From Blastocladiella emersonii ATCC 22665 (lineage: Eukaryota > Blastocladiomycota > Blastocladiomycetes > Blastocladiales > Blastocladiaceae), in contig JANHCV010000003.1 in assembly GCA_025594325.1 (NCBI GenBank), positions 1,054,001 through 1,118,000 on the forward strand: 64,000 nt of DNA, read 5' to 3'. A program made the translations under genes and the position numbers. Each line of letters opens with the position of its first letter. The stretch's first letter is position 1. Under the pieces are notes generated by a model. That model worked only from the letters and a program-made list of their open reading frames with translations, searched no databases and was not told the DNA's origin. Positions 21,301 through 33,035 of this stretch are shown one piece after another.

Positions 21301-23544
21301 GACCGAGACCGAGTCGACGACCGTGTGGACCAACCACCTCGACGACTACGTGATCCTGCGCACGCCGGCGCAGATCAAGGCCGACACGGACAAGGTGATC
21401 CGCCTCATGACGCGCGTGTACGACGAGATCGCGTCGCTCGACCCCGCCGAGTGCACCTTCGAGTCCGTGTTCCAGCGCATGGCGCGCCTCGAGAACCGCA
21501 CCAAGGGCGAGTCGTCGGCGCTCTACTTCCTGCAGCAGGTGTCGCCCGACAAGCCGACGCGCGAGGCCAGCAACGAGGCCGCCCGCGCGCTGTCCGAGTT
21601 CGCCATCGACGCCGGCGCCCGCGTCGACCTGTACCGCGCCGCCAAGGCCGCCGTCGAGAAGCTCGGCGACCAGTCGCAGCTCGACGACGAGGACCGCCGC
21701 CTCGTCGAGAAGATTATGCAGGGGTACGAGCGCCAGGGGCTCGGCCTGCCCGACGCCAAGCGCGAGGAGCTCACGGCCATCCGCAAGCGCATTGCCGACC
21801 TCGCCCGCGATTTCGCCCGCAACAAGGCCGAGGACAAGACGTTCGTCGCCGTGACGCGCGACGAGCTCGCCGGCATGCCCGAGAGCTACATCTCGAGCCT
21901 CGCGCTCGTCGAGGAGGGCGACGCCAAGGGCTCGCTCAAGGTCACCATGTCGTACCCCGACACGCTGCCGCTGCTGCGCAAGTGCACCAACGCCGAGACG
22001 CGGCGCAAGGTCGACGTGGCGCGCATGTCGGTGTGCCCCGAGAACCAGGCGATCCTCGAGGAGATGGTCGAGCTGCGCGCGTCGGCGGCGGCGATCCTCG
22101 GGTTCAAGAACCACGCGCACTTCCGCCTCGAGCTCAACATGGCCAAGAACCCCGAGACGGTGCTCGGGTTCCTCGAGGACCTGCGCGACAAGCTGCTGCC
22201 GCACGGCCGCGTCGAGTACCAGAAGCTGCTCGACCTCAAGAACGCCGAGCGCGCCGCCGCCGGCCTCCCCGCCGAGGACGCGCTCCACTCGTGGGACACG
22301 TCGTACTACAGCAACCTGCTCGTCGAGCGCGAGTTCAACTTTGACCAGGACGAGCTCAAGCCGTACTTCTCGTACAACACGTTCCTCGCCGCCCTTCTCA
22401 AGCTGTACGAGCAGCTGTTCAACATCCGCATCGAGGAGGTGACCAAGGAGGCCGCCCTCTGGCACCCGGACGTCACGGCCTGGCGCGTGTTCGACCATAC
22501 CTCGACCTACCGCGGCGCCTTCTACCTAGACATGCATCCCCGCGAGGGAGCCTTCGGTCACGCCGCCGTTTTCGGTCTCCGCCCCGGCTGCCTGCTCTCG
22601 GACGGCACCTACCAGACGCCCCTCGTGGCAATGAAGTGTAACTTCACGAAGCCCTCCAAGGACGCGCCGTCGCTCCTGACGCACGACGAGATGGTGACGC
22701 TCGCGCACGAGGCCGGGCACATCTTCCACCACATTCTCGGCTCCCGCGTCAAGTACGGCATGTTTTCGGGCACCGCCACGGCCCGAGACTTCTCCGAGGC
22801 TCCGTACGTTCCTCGTTTTTCGAGTTTGGGCGAAATCGGTGCAGTGGGGGTTGAGAAAACTGACTCTGACGCGTCGCGATCGCGCGTACCTCGCCACCCC
22901 ACCACCCCGCCACCTCGCCACCCCGCTACCTTCACATCACGTGTAGCTCGCAGCTCCTCGAGAACTGGATCTGGGAGAAGGAGGCGCTCGTGCAGCTGTC
23001 GAGCCACTACGAGACGGGCGCCAAGGTGCCGACCGAGATCCTCGACCGCCTGATCGCGACCAAGAACGTTGGCGCCGCCATGTTCAACCTGCGCCAGCTG
23101 CGCTACGGCCTGTTCGACATGGCCGTGCACACGATCGCGCCCGGTACCAAGGCGCCCAACACCACCGAGCTGTACGACAAGATGTCGCGCGAGGTGTCGC
23201 TCATCGCGCCGCCCGCGGGCACCTGCGGCCAGTGCACCTTCTCGCACATCACCGGCGGCTACGACTCGGGTACGTTCCGTTGTTCTCGCTGCTCTGCGAC
23301 CGCCAGACTGACCTCTCGTCTCCTCGTATGACTAGGCTACTACGGCTACCTGTGGTCGCTCGTGTACGCGGCTGACATGTACTCGCGCTTCGAGGCCGAG
23401 GGCATCTTCAACTCGGGCACCGCCGCCGAGTACGTGCGCGAGGTCCTCGCGCCCGGCGGCTCGCGCGACGAGTTTGTCTCGCTGCGCAAGTTCCTTGGCC
23501 GCGAGCCCAACTCGGAGGCGTTCCTGCGCGGCATCGGCCTGTAA
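18356..23544 (+). CDS. Fused M1 aminopeptidase and M3 (thimet/saccharolysin-type) oligopeptidase
   Basis: Four exons: 18356-19291, 19430-22803, 22947-23269 and 23336-23544 (4842 nt, 1613 aa). The introns are 138, 143 and 66 nt, all with GTACGT donors. Residues 1 to ~930 are an M1 aminopeptidase: exopeptidase motif GGAMEN (~314-319), zinc site HEAVH (349-353) with the third ligand in WLKESWATY, and helical repeats to ~930. Residues ~940-1613 are a complete M3 metallo-oligopeptidase: HLDDYVILRTPAQI start, zinc site HEAGHIFHH (~1405), SQLLENWIWEKEAL, and a GYYGYLWSLVY to FLGREPNSEAFL end. Both zinc sites look intact. Known M1 enzymes trim N-terminal residues and M3 enzymes cut short peptides, so a two-stage cytosolic peptide degrader is inferred. 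No signal peptide was seen. Exon 2 is one open frame across the M1/M3 boundary, which argues against two mis-joined genes. Confidence 0.88.
18383..20796 (+). repeat. Near-identical 2.4-kb duplicated segment, copy A (inverted partner at 54624-57037)
   Basis: It covers codon 10 of the M1-M3 gene through intron 1 to the end of the M1 helical region. Positions pair as A = 75420 minus B with no gap across 2.4 kb. I noted only two internal differences: C at about 19692 (T in copy B, giving Arg to Cys) and G at about 20722 (A in copy B). Both are transitions at CpG sites. Identity stops abruptly at both ends. Confidence 0.9.
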
Positions 23545-24039
23545 GCGCGCCCGCTCGTCTGCGGCGTTCGTGGGAGCCATGTACAACAGAGTGAAGTAGT
23601 AGAATCGCAATGTATGAAGTTTTTGTCGAAATCCATGGTTCGCGAGGCCTCGAGGTGCGCGCTGAGTCGATCCTCGTTGGAACCGCTCTCCAAGCCTGAA
23701 CTGCTTGGATGGGACGTGTCGAGGCCGGCTTCATCAGCACTGATTGTGCCGAAGGACTGCTCGGCGGCCACGCTTGGGTCAGAACGTGCGCCTCAACCGC
23801 AAGTCGTGGCGCACGCGTGAATCAAACCATCATGATTAAATCGACAACTCTTACACGACGTCGTGATGCAGCTTCTGACGACATCGCTATGCTGTTCTGC
23901 GACAGCACTGATCGTAGCAAACAAGCGAATCAGTGGCTCCGTACGGGTCGCATCGCGCGCCTCAAGTGCACGTGGTGGCGCAGCGCGTCAGACGGACCGG
24001 GAACAAGGACGATAACTCTCTTGTATCTCACAGAATAAT
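23545..24039. other. Convergent intergenic region with no gene seen
   Basis: About 495 bp between the M1-M3 peptidase and the sensor protein (convergent). It is less GC-rich than its neighbours. No reading frame of note and no RNA gene were recognised. Confidence 0.5.
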
Positions 24040-27000
24040 TCACTGCCGCTCCGCGCGCACAACGATAGGAACGCGGACCACGAGCTTGAGCTCGGTGCCA
24101 TCGCTGGCATTCACGCGCGGCATGCGCTGCTCGACCGACCCGCCCATGCGCGCCGACATCTGCGTGAGCGCCGCGAACGTGAGAGCAACGTTGCCGAACC
24201 GCGCGCCGCGCGAGCCGAGCGACAGGTCGAGGTCCTGGTACTGCTCCGAGCCGGCACCGTTCGTGGCGGCGGACGCGTCGCCGCCATTGGACGGCGGCCG
24301 GATCGTGATGCACCCGGGCGCGACGCGGCTGATCGTCACCGAAAGGCTGACCTCGAGGCGCGTCATGGACGAGTCGCTCCGAGACGAACGCGGGTGACGC
24401 GCTGCGAGACTCGAGTCGCGCGGGGTCGCTGGCCGATTGATCGGTGGGCCCATAGGATCCTCGACAGGCACGACCATCACGAGCACGAGCCAGCGCGCGA
24501 GCGGAAGCGACGCACCGACGCCGACGGCCACCGTCTTGGCGATCACGGCGCGGAGCCCGGTGCCCGCGTCCGAGTCGAGGAACCGCGCGGCAGCCACGGA
24601 CTGCTGCGCGTCGAGACCCTCGAGCTGCATGTCGTTAAGGATCGCGAGCTGCTTGGCCTGAACCGTCGGCCGGCGCTGTTCCAGAGCGGAATCGATGATG
24701 CGGCGGAGCACCAACTCGAGTGGTTGAGCGGGACCGCCGACTCTAGGCGAAGCGAGTGCGTCAGCAGCGGGCGGAATAGCGATGCCTGCGAACCCGGCCA
24801 CGTCGTCGAGCATGGCCTTCATGTGCCGCGCCGCCTCGCTCGCGTCCGCCAGCTCGCCGACGTGACCTCGCTCCTCGAGAAGCTCTTCGGCGTTCGACAG
24901 GTCCGTGACCATGTCGCTCGCGAGGTTGGCGACGCTGCCCAGAATGAAGCCAAGCAGCCGATCGCGCGCTTGGGCCGCCTCGGTCGCGCGTCGGCCAAGC
25001 GCGGCCGCGACGCGGACGTGCTCGACCTGGTCCGAAATATCGTGGAAGAGGACGATCTGCGCAAACTCGTTGGCGACCGTGTGCCGCGACATGACCTCGT
25101 GGGCAGCAGCGGGTCCGTGTACCGTGACCACGGGCGAAACGGTCCATGGCCGTGCCGAGTCGCGCTGCTGCTGGTCGACAATCTCGCTCGCCTCGACGAT
25201 GCTGATCGAGAGCTGGACGGGAAGCGTCGAGCCGTCGCTGCGTCGTACCGTGCCCTCGCGCGTACCTGGCTCAAGCGGAAGCGATCGAGGCGGTGCGAGG
25301 GTTCTGCTGCTGTGCGACGTACTGGTGGCCGAAGAGCTCGTGACGGAAGCGACGGTACTCGAAGTCGAGCGCGAGCCCGAGCCCGAGCCCGAAGAAGTTG
25401 ATTGAGAGGACGCGGGAGAGAGGTGAAAGGGAGGAAGCTGGCCGCCGTCATCGCTCACGACGAGCAGCGCCGAGACGTGCATCTGGTTCAGCTCGGCCAT
25501 GCAGTAGCCCGTGATCTCCATGGTCGCGTCGTTGACGCCGATGATCCGGCCGTCTGAGTCGAGCAGGACCATGGCATCGGGAATCGCCTGTGTAATGGCC
25601 TTGGAATACTCCTGCAACGTCCCCAAAAGCCGTTCCTGCACGCGAAGCTGGTGCAGCGTTTGCTGCGACACGATGACACGCTTGAGGCCGCGACGCGCGA
25701 GTTCGGCCATGAGCGCAAACGACGCGAGCACCACGCCGAGGAGGACCCACGGCCAGATGGTGCGGAAGCGGGCACGGTACGGCCGCGACGGGATGCACTC
25801 GGTCGTCCACGGTGACTCGTTGACCGCGTGGAACGGAAGCACGTAGCGGTCACGGACCACGAGGTCGGCCGGGTCGGTCGGTCCGTATGTGAAGACCTTT
25901 TCCTGGCTCTGCGGGTAGACGATGCGAAGCGCGGCCTCGGTACGCGTCGGCACGCCGCGCGTGTGGTCCAAGGCTTCGGTGAAGAGGTCCTTGAGAAGCA
26001 AAGTGACCGCGGCGAACCACTTCGTGAAGGGCGTGAGAGTCGTCGCTACGGGTCGCTCGCGGACAACCAAGAACGAGATCATGCCAATCTGGTTGATGTC
26101 CACGAGAAGCACCGGCGGCGTGATTGCCCACATCCGCGTACGGTTCGTCTCGAGGACAGCCCTGCGACGTGGCGGCGATGAGAGAATGTTCATGCCGACG
26201 ATGGACGACGAGAAGCGCGCCTCTGGAAAGCTACAGTTGCGTGGCAATGAGTTGGCGCGGAATCGGACAGCCAGCGGGACACGCACATTATCGGGAGCGG
26301 AGTCGCGACTTGGTCGTCGGCCACAACGGACGAGTCATTGTTGAAGAAGTTTTTGGTGTACAGCGAGTTGTAGAGCGGGATTTGGCTCGGCGTGATGACG
26401 GGCATGACCGAGACCGAGTACACGATCGCTGGATTGAACGACGAGCGCTTGACGAAGTTGATAAAGGTGTCTGGAAGTGCAGTATCCCGGCAGTGAGAGC
26501 ATGCTTCGAGAGAATGAGAAAAGGGCGTACCGTTGGTAACCTCGCGACTCGAGTACGTGAAGGCGGCCACATTCTCAGCGTACTGCTTGAGCCGGACCTG
26601 CATCACCGTTTCCAGCGACCGGACGCTCAGCTGGCATTGGGTGTGAAAGTCACGCTGGAAGGTACGCGTCTCGACGCCGTTGAACCAGAGAAGCAGTCCA
26701 AGAGCGGCACCTGGAGGCGTTGCACAGGTTAGCAATGGTACGCGGTCCCGCATCGCAGCCGTGTCGCGTACCGACGCCGATCAGAGCAATGATGCTCCCG
26801 ACGATGAGCGGCAACCAAGTGGACGACTGGATATTGAACCGTGCGAGCATTCTCAGGACCCAGGACCCACCGGTATGCGAGTCCACACTCGCGGCCCGCG
26901 CGCGGAACGGCGGCGGCCGCTGCCACGACATGCGCATGTCGTCGTGGCTGAGAACCGCCTCGTTGGGAGCAAGTTCATGATCGATCGACGGAGGCGGAGG

Positions 27001-27318
27001 TGGTGGGTCGGGACTGATCCGCCACGTATACGCGCTGCCCTCGCCGCCGTCCATGACGGGAACTCGAGCTGGCGCAGTCCGCGGAGCAGGTATGGGAATC
27101 GCGCGCTGCACAGGTGGCGAAGCCATACGTTCGCCGGAACTCTCACTCTTGATGAACCGTGAGAGCCGAGGAGCATGTCGAGGAAGCGGCGATAGCGGTG
27201 TCGTGCGGCCGCCGCCGTCAATCAAAGGCGTGTCGCTCACTGCGCCCGGCGACGGCGCGTCGCTGACGAGCGGGTCGTACAGCCGCCGTCGCATGCCGCC
27301 AGTTGCATATTGATTCAT
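24040..27318 (-). CDS. Membrane sensor with CHASE-like and PAS domains and a degenerate histidine kinase
   Basis: Four exons: 27318-26772, 26710-26531, 26470-26287 and 26230-24040 (1033 aa). All introns are 56-61 nt. After a ~165-aa cytosolic, Pro/Arg-rich N-terminus comes TM1 (STWLPLIVGSIIALIGV). Next is an extracytosolic CHASE-like domain (residues ~197-455: FINFVKRSSFNPAIVYSVSV). TM2 (WPWVLLGVVLASFALMAEL) is at ~460-485. A PAS domain follows (IPDAMVLLDSDGRIIGVNDA). Residues ~700-800 align by pattern with a histidine-kinase dimerisation helix, but the SHEIRTPL phosphoacceptor is replaced (ILGSVANLASDMVTDL). The ATPase part lacks recognisable N and G boxes. I infer a receptor that has lost kinase activity. 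It lies in tandem with the phosphodiesterase gene. Confidence 0.68.
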
Positions 27319-27543
27319 TGGTTTACGTGGTGCGTGGGAGATCGTGCAGTGAGCAGAGCAGCTTGCGGTCTGCGAAGGCCGAAGGGATCGCTCAAGCCAC
27401 GCCGCACGAAGCACGCTGTGGCGCAACGCGTCTTTCACTCCACCTTAGCCTGACCCCCCTTCCTCAGCAACCACGCTCGCTCGAAATACAACGGAATCAA
27501 TAAGCAATTCAAATGAGCAGATGGTCTAGCACAGTAGTCACAG

Positions 27544-30500
27544 CTACACGCCCGGGCCGTCTTGCCGCGCTAGCGTGGCCGTCTTGAGGGGCACGACCAC
27601 GTCGTGTGATGGGGAGCCCAGCTCGGCCTTGGACACGAGGATCGCCGCCGACGCCGCATTGGACGCCGCGGGCGATGCCACACCGTGCAGCGCAGCCGGC
27701 GCGCCGTTCCCGTTGGCGAGCGACCTGGAACTCTCGCCCTTGTTCAGTGGCGGCCTGGAGTCGGACAGTGCAGATGGCGGCAGCGTCTCGACCTTGGGCA
27801 CCGGTGGCGCGGCGGGGGCGGGCGTCGCTGCTGCTGCGGCAGCGGCCGCAGCGGCCTGCGCTTCTTGCATCTTCGCCTTCCAGTACACTACATGGTTTGA
27901 TGATGTGAGATTCAGCGGAAGAGAACCACGATGCGCGCGAGTCGGCGTACCCTTGTTGTTGGCAATGTTGGTCACGAGCGGCTTGATGTCGTCCTCCATG
28001 AACCTTCCCCACACGTCGAAGAGCGGCGCCACGACAAAGTCGATGAAGCCCTACGGAGACGATTCGAGCACACGCACAGTCAGTTCACGTCCGCCCCACT
28101 CGCACGATGCCCGAGACAAGCGTACCACTTGACACTTCGGGATATCCGTGTTGTACCGGTCCATGAGCGTCGAGATGTCCATGCCTCGCCGCCGCTCCTC
28201 GTCGCCTTGCCGGAAGAACTCCTCCATGATGAAGGCGGTCCACTGCGTGCAGAGGTGGAGCGGTTTCGACGGGTTGTTGATGTCGGCGCACTTCATGGCG
28301 ATCGACAGGACAAACTTGCGGTCGACGCGCTTGTCCATGTCGAACCCGAACAGCACGTTGCCCTGGATCGGCGACGGCACCGGCGCTGCTGGTGGTGGTG
28401 CGGCCGGGGATGTTGGCGACGACGACGAGGCCGCCGTCCCGTTGGCCGACGTGGTCGCCGCAGCAGCGGCCGCCGCGACGGCGGCCGGCGGGGGCGACGG
28501 GGTGCTGGCCTCGATGCGGTTCTTGAACTTGGTGATGAACTCAAAGTGCGCGGCCATGTCGGTGGCGAGGACGAGCGACACGACGATATCGCGGACGGCC
28601 TTGGACTGCTCGTTGGACATGTTGCTGAGGATGTTGAAGGACGGCGACGACCGCATGATGGCGAAGGCCATGGAGCAGTGGAAGTGCTCGAGCACCGCCT
28701 GGTCGTTGTACTGGAGCGCGAGCCGGTCGCCCGTGTTGATGAGGAACGGGTTGTTGAACCCGGGGTGCGCGAGGTCGTGGATGAGCGCAGCGATTAGCGC
28801 CGCGAACATCTCGTCGGCGGGGACGCGCCCGAGCAGCCGGTCGCGCGTCAGGTAGTAGTTCATGGACGCGGTCACGTCTGCCGCGTGCAGTGCGTTGTGG
28901 TACGGGTTGCTCGGCAGGTACCCGGCCTCGACCGCGAGCAGGAAGTTCTGCATCACGCGCGGGTCCACGTCCATGGCCATGGCCAGCCCGTGCCGCTCGA
29001 AGATGCGCATGCCCGTGAAGTAGACCGGGTGCCCATTCGACGCCTCGTTGAGCGTGATCACGTCAAAGTCGGCCGTCTCGACGAAATCGAGGCACCGCTC
29101 GATGGCCGCGATCCGGTCGGGCGGCAGCAGCGTGATATCGCGCGGCACCATGGATTCGATGTGCGGCTTGGGCGGTGCCGCCTCGATGCTGCTCTCGTCG
29201 AGGTCGGGGAGGTGCGGGAGCGCGCCGCCGTTCGGACCGCCGCCGGTACCACCGCCCGCCGCGTCCTTGCCCGTCTTGGGTGACGCGGGACCCGAACCGG
29301 TCGCGTGGCCCATGGTGCCCGGCAGGGGCGCGCCCGACGGGCTGCCGGGGCCAAAGTTGGACTTGGCCGAGACGGACCCGCGCGGTCCGGCGCCGGCAGC
29401 CGACCCGGCGCCCGTGGAGCTGGGCTCGGCGATGGCGCCGCCGCCCTTCTGCATGAGGCTGTTGAGGAAGTCGACGACGTCCGAGTCGGCGGGCTTGGTC
29501 TGGAGATCGACGCCGAACAGGTCGCCCGAGGTCAGGATCTTGATGACAAAGTCGAGCGACTGGTTCGTGTCGGCGTCGGTCTCGCCCGAGTCGCGGATCT
29601 CCTTGAGGATCTGGATGACGCGGGTGAGGGGCGCGTCGAGGTCGGCGCCGCGGTCCATCTTCATGCGCTTGAGCTCGCGCTTGAGCTCGACGTTGGTCTG
29701 CATGAGGTTGGTCACGTAGTTTTCGCGCTCGAGCAGCGTGAGGGCGTTGAGCTTGATGAACCGCTCGAGCGTCATGAAGCAGAAGATGACCACCGAGCAG
29801 GCGACGATCCACACGATCTCGCGCGGCCACGAGATGGGGTCGGTGAGGGCCTCGCCGCAGAAGAAGTCGGCGCAGTTTTGCCGGTAAAAGTACGACATGA
29901 AGGCGACGCACGACACGTAGGTGCCGAGGAACCCAATCGAGTAGCCGACGAGGTGCTTCTGCATGTTGGGGCGGCCCATCTGCAGGTAGATAATGAGGAA
30001 CGAGACGTACCACAGCGCCGTGGCAAGCATGTGGGCTTCTCGGGAGATGATGCACATGATGGCGAACGGGATCAGCGAGATGTAGAAGGGCGTGATCGAC
30101 TTGTCGTTGCGGAAGTGCGCGATCCGCGACACCTGCAGCACGTACAGCGCCGCGTTGAGGTACAGGAACATGGTGTAGTTGCGGATGTCGGCCGACAGCC
30201 CGAGCTGGTTCGCCGACATGATCAGCACCACGAACATGACGTAGTGCACCAGCAGCTGCCCAATCACCGACCCGCGGATCATGGACGTCGGCACGTGCCG
30301 CAGGATCTCCTGCGTCGCCACGCGGTGGAGCTGCATCGCGGTGCTGGAGTGGAGCGTGTCGTCGAGGTCGAAGAAGTGGCGCGACGACTGGTAGTCGAAG
30401 CTCGAGTTGTCGAACGGGTAGATGCTGACGTTGAACGTCGAATCACCTACGATGCGAGCCATAGAGGGTCAGGTCAGTACGAGCCCGACGCGTCTCGTTT

Positions 30501-31815
30501 CAGCATGAACGACGCGACGCGTACCTCCGCCACGCGAGCTCTGGCCGGGCGAGTGGCTGGACGCGGTACGAAAGCTGGCCGCGTAGAGCGAGGCGGTGCG
30601 GGTGCCGGGGCGGACGGGGCCGGCGGCGGGGACGTTGAGGAGGAGGCCCGACGCGTATCTGCTCGGCTGGCGCTGGAGGAACGGGTGCTGGCTGCCGAAC
30701 GACGACCGGCCGCGGCGGAGCTGCGTGAGGGTGGTGCGGCGGCTGCCCGACTGACCGAGGCTGGAGATGGACTCTTCGCGGTCCGCGCCCGTGAGCTGGA
30801 TGAAGCTGTGGGTCGAGACGGCGCTGCTCGGGACGCGCGGGATCGTCGACCGCGACTCTTGATCGCGGAGAACCGAGGTCGAGCGCGACGCCGGCGCGGC
30901 GGGAGCGGGGGCGGCGGCGGTGGTGACGCGAGCGCCGAGCGAGTCGGAAAAGGACCGGTCGAGGCTCTCGTTGGACGGGAGCGACGAGTGGGTGGTGGTG
31001 ATGACCGGGTGGATCGCCGGCTGCTGCTGCTGCTGGCGCGACGCGGCGACCTTGAAGAGCTTGGCTACGAGAGCCGAGAGGCGGCGGCCGAGGAGCCGGG
31101 TGCGTGTCGGCTGCTGGCCGTCGGATCCGTCACTGACGGTGGTGCCGCTCGAGAGACCCGACTCGGGCCACGACTCGTGGCGAAGAGGTGGGGCCGGGTT
31201 CGCGGCGCGGGCCTTGACGTCGTTGGCCGCGGGCGGCGAGGCGGTGCCCGGGACCGAGGTGTAGCCGGCGAGGACGGGATGCGAGCGCGAGTGCCGCGAC
31301 GATGACGAGACCGAGTCGGAGGATGCGCGGCTGCCGAAGGACGACGAAGACGACGGCTGCTGCTTCGGGGGCTGGAAGTGCGGGCTGCTCGAGGCGAGCG
31401 GCGATCGATGGACGGGGACGGGCGCGGCGTGGATGGGCGCCGGTCCGGATCCAGAGTGGGTGGCGAGAGTACTCGAAGGTGCGGCGGCGGCGGCAAAGGG
31501 CGCGGCGGCGGGACCGAGTGGAGGGAGCCGGTGCGGGATCACAGAGGCCGCCGTCGGGGTGAGCGAGCGGGTCGATGAGCGTGCAGCGGCGGCGGCGGCA
31601 GGGACGACAGCGGACGGGAGAGGAGCGCCGGGGAGAGACGAGGACGGGTGCTCGGCGGCGGCGGCAGGCCAGGCGGACGCGTCGGAGCGGAGATGGTGAT
31701 GGAGGAGAGAGTGGTGCGGGTGCGGGAGGGGCGACGGCTTGGAGCGAGGGGGAATTGAGGATGGATCGATACTAGACGTAGTCGTGACGGGGGTATTCGA
31801 GGGAGATGATGACAT
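27544..31815 (-). CDS. Multi-pass membrane 3',5'-cyclic-nucleotide phosphodiesterase, class I
   Basis: Four exons: 31815-30525, 30446-28126, 28050-27951 and 27887-27544 (1351 aa). Introns 30447-30524, 28051-28125 and 27888-27950 all start GTACGC. An ATG at 30462 (MARIV) lies inside the first intron and is not the start. Residues 1 to ~430 are a Ser/Pro-rich disordered cytosolic tail. Residues ~490-660 hold about six membrane segments (LLVHYVMFVVLIMS, IVWIVACSVVIFCFM). A coiled coil (LMQTNVELKRELKRMKM) precedes the catalytic domain at ~880-1230. That domain carries YHNALHAADV, LIHDLAHPGFNN and LVLATDMAAHF, the metal-binding HD/PDEase set. It hydrolyses cAMP or cGMP; which one cannot be told here. 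Zoosporic fungi use cGMP in light-guided swimming, so that role is possible but inferred. Confidence 0.88.
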
Positions 31816-33035
31816 GGACTCGCCGGGAACAGACTGGGGGCGGTCCGCGGCACATGGGGCGTGCAGCAGCTAGCAAATCAATGGTCGCATGCGAGATACA
31901 TTGGAGTCCGCGGCGGTGGCGATGGGCTGCGGCGGCGGCGGCGACGAGTCGAGGTCGGGCGACGGCGGGCGGCGAGCGGCGCGCACGCGCAGAAGCGGGC
32001 AGCAGCGGCAGCAGCGAGTAGCGCGCGAGGATGGTCGCGAGCAGCCACGGCGACGGTGCCGGAGATGCGCGAGGATGCGATCGTGCGTGCAGCGCGCGCG
32101 CGGGCCAGAGTAGGAGCGGGAGCGGAGGAGCAGGCGCGTCGAGGCGAGTCGCGTATCACACCTCTCCCACAAGCCCGTTGTAGCAGGTCGCGGACGGCGG
32201 GGGGCGCGGGGACGGGCACACGCGAGGAGGCTCGAGCGGCGTGCTTGCTCTGCCGGGCAGCGGCGGCGGCGGCGACAGGTCGCGAGGGTAGCCGACGAGG
32301 AGGGGGGAACAGAGGCTGCTCGTCGGTGCAGCGTGGGGGCGGGCAGATCGCGGTCGTATCCGCGGCGTGGCGTGGGCGATGGGGGCGCCCGTGCGAGGCG
32401 GCGCTGGTGCAGCTAGTGCAAGTAGACGAGGGGGAGGTTGGCGGCCGGGATGCACATGGGGCACGCGGTGCGGCGCGCTCGGAGCAAAAAAGTCGGGTCG
32501 GTAGTGGGTTGCGCGCGCGAGGGCGTCCGCGTAGCTGACCGATCTTAGTGCGATCGTGGGCGGGCGGAGGGGGACGTTCTGCGACCGCGAAAGTGTGTGC
32601 GGCGATAATGGTCTGAGGCGCGACCATCATGCCCCCGCTCGGCCGGCGCGTGTGTCGCGGCTGCCGTGCTGCACGCCGGGCACGGGCACGGCACGGCCGC
32701 GGCGCGCGCCGCACACCACAAAAGCGGGTTTTCGGGCGTTGAACAAGCGAGGCTCCCTCGTCTCGCGGGAGACACGGACGCGTCGGTGGCGCCGGGAACG
32801 ACGCGTCGCGAGACGCGCGACGCGTGACGAAATCGCGTGACCGGCCGATGGAAGTGACGGGCCCCTTTCGGAGCGCGATTTGATCTGCAAAAATGATCCT
32901 GGCGGTGTGGGCGAGCACATGGGACAGGGACAGCGATGAAAGCGTGTTCGGTGTATGAATGATATAGTAAGGTTGGTTGGTCGGCGCTCGGCACGATTTG
33001 TGCGGATCGGGAGGTTGCCGTCGCGCGTCGTCTGA
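31816..33035. promoter_or_regulatory. Long upstream region of the phosphodiesterase gene
   Basis: About 1.2 kb between the phosphodiesterase start and the 3' end of EMC4 (same strand). Very GC-rich with many Arg/Ala-rich spurious frames on both strands. A GTCTCGC-GGGAGAC palindrome-like motif and several ACGCGT sites lie at 32757-32825. No gene was supported. Confidence 0.45.

Noticed and set aside
19385-22498. 1037-residue open frame antisense to the M1-M3 peptidase gene
   Set aside because: It mirrors a highly GC-biased codon pattern; the translation is Val/Leu/Arg/Gly-rich with no family signature, while the sense strand encodes clear peptidase motifs.
30447-30462. ATG (MARIV) as the start of the phosphodiesterase
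   Set aside because: It lies inside a good GTACGC...GTAG intron whose removal joins a long upstream frame in phase.
31878-32918. 346-residue minus-strand frame upstream of the phosphodiesterase
   Set aside because: Arg/Ala/Pro-rich with no ordered segment; overlapping frames on the other strand look the same, typical of non-coding GC-rich DNA.
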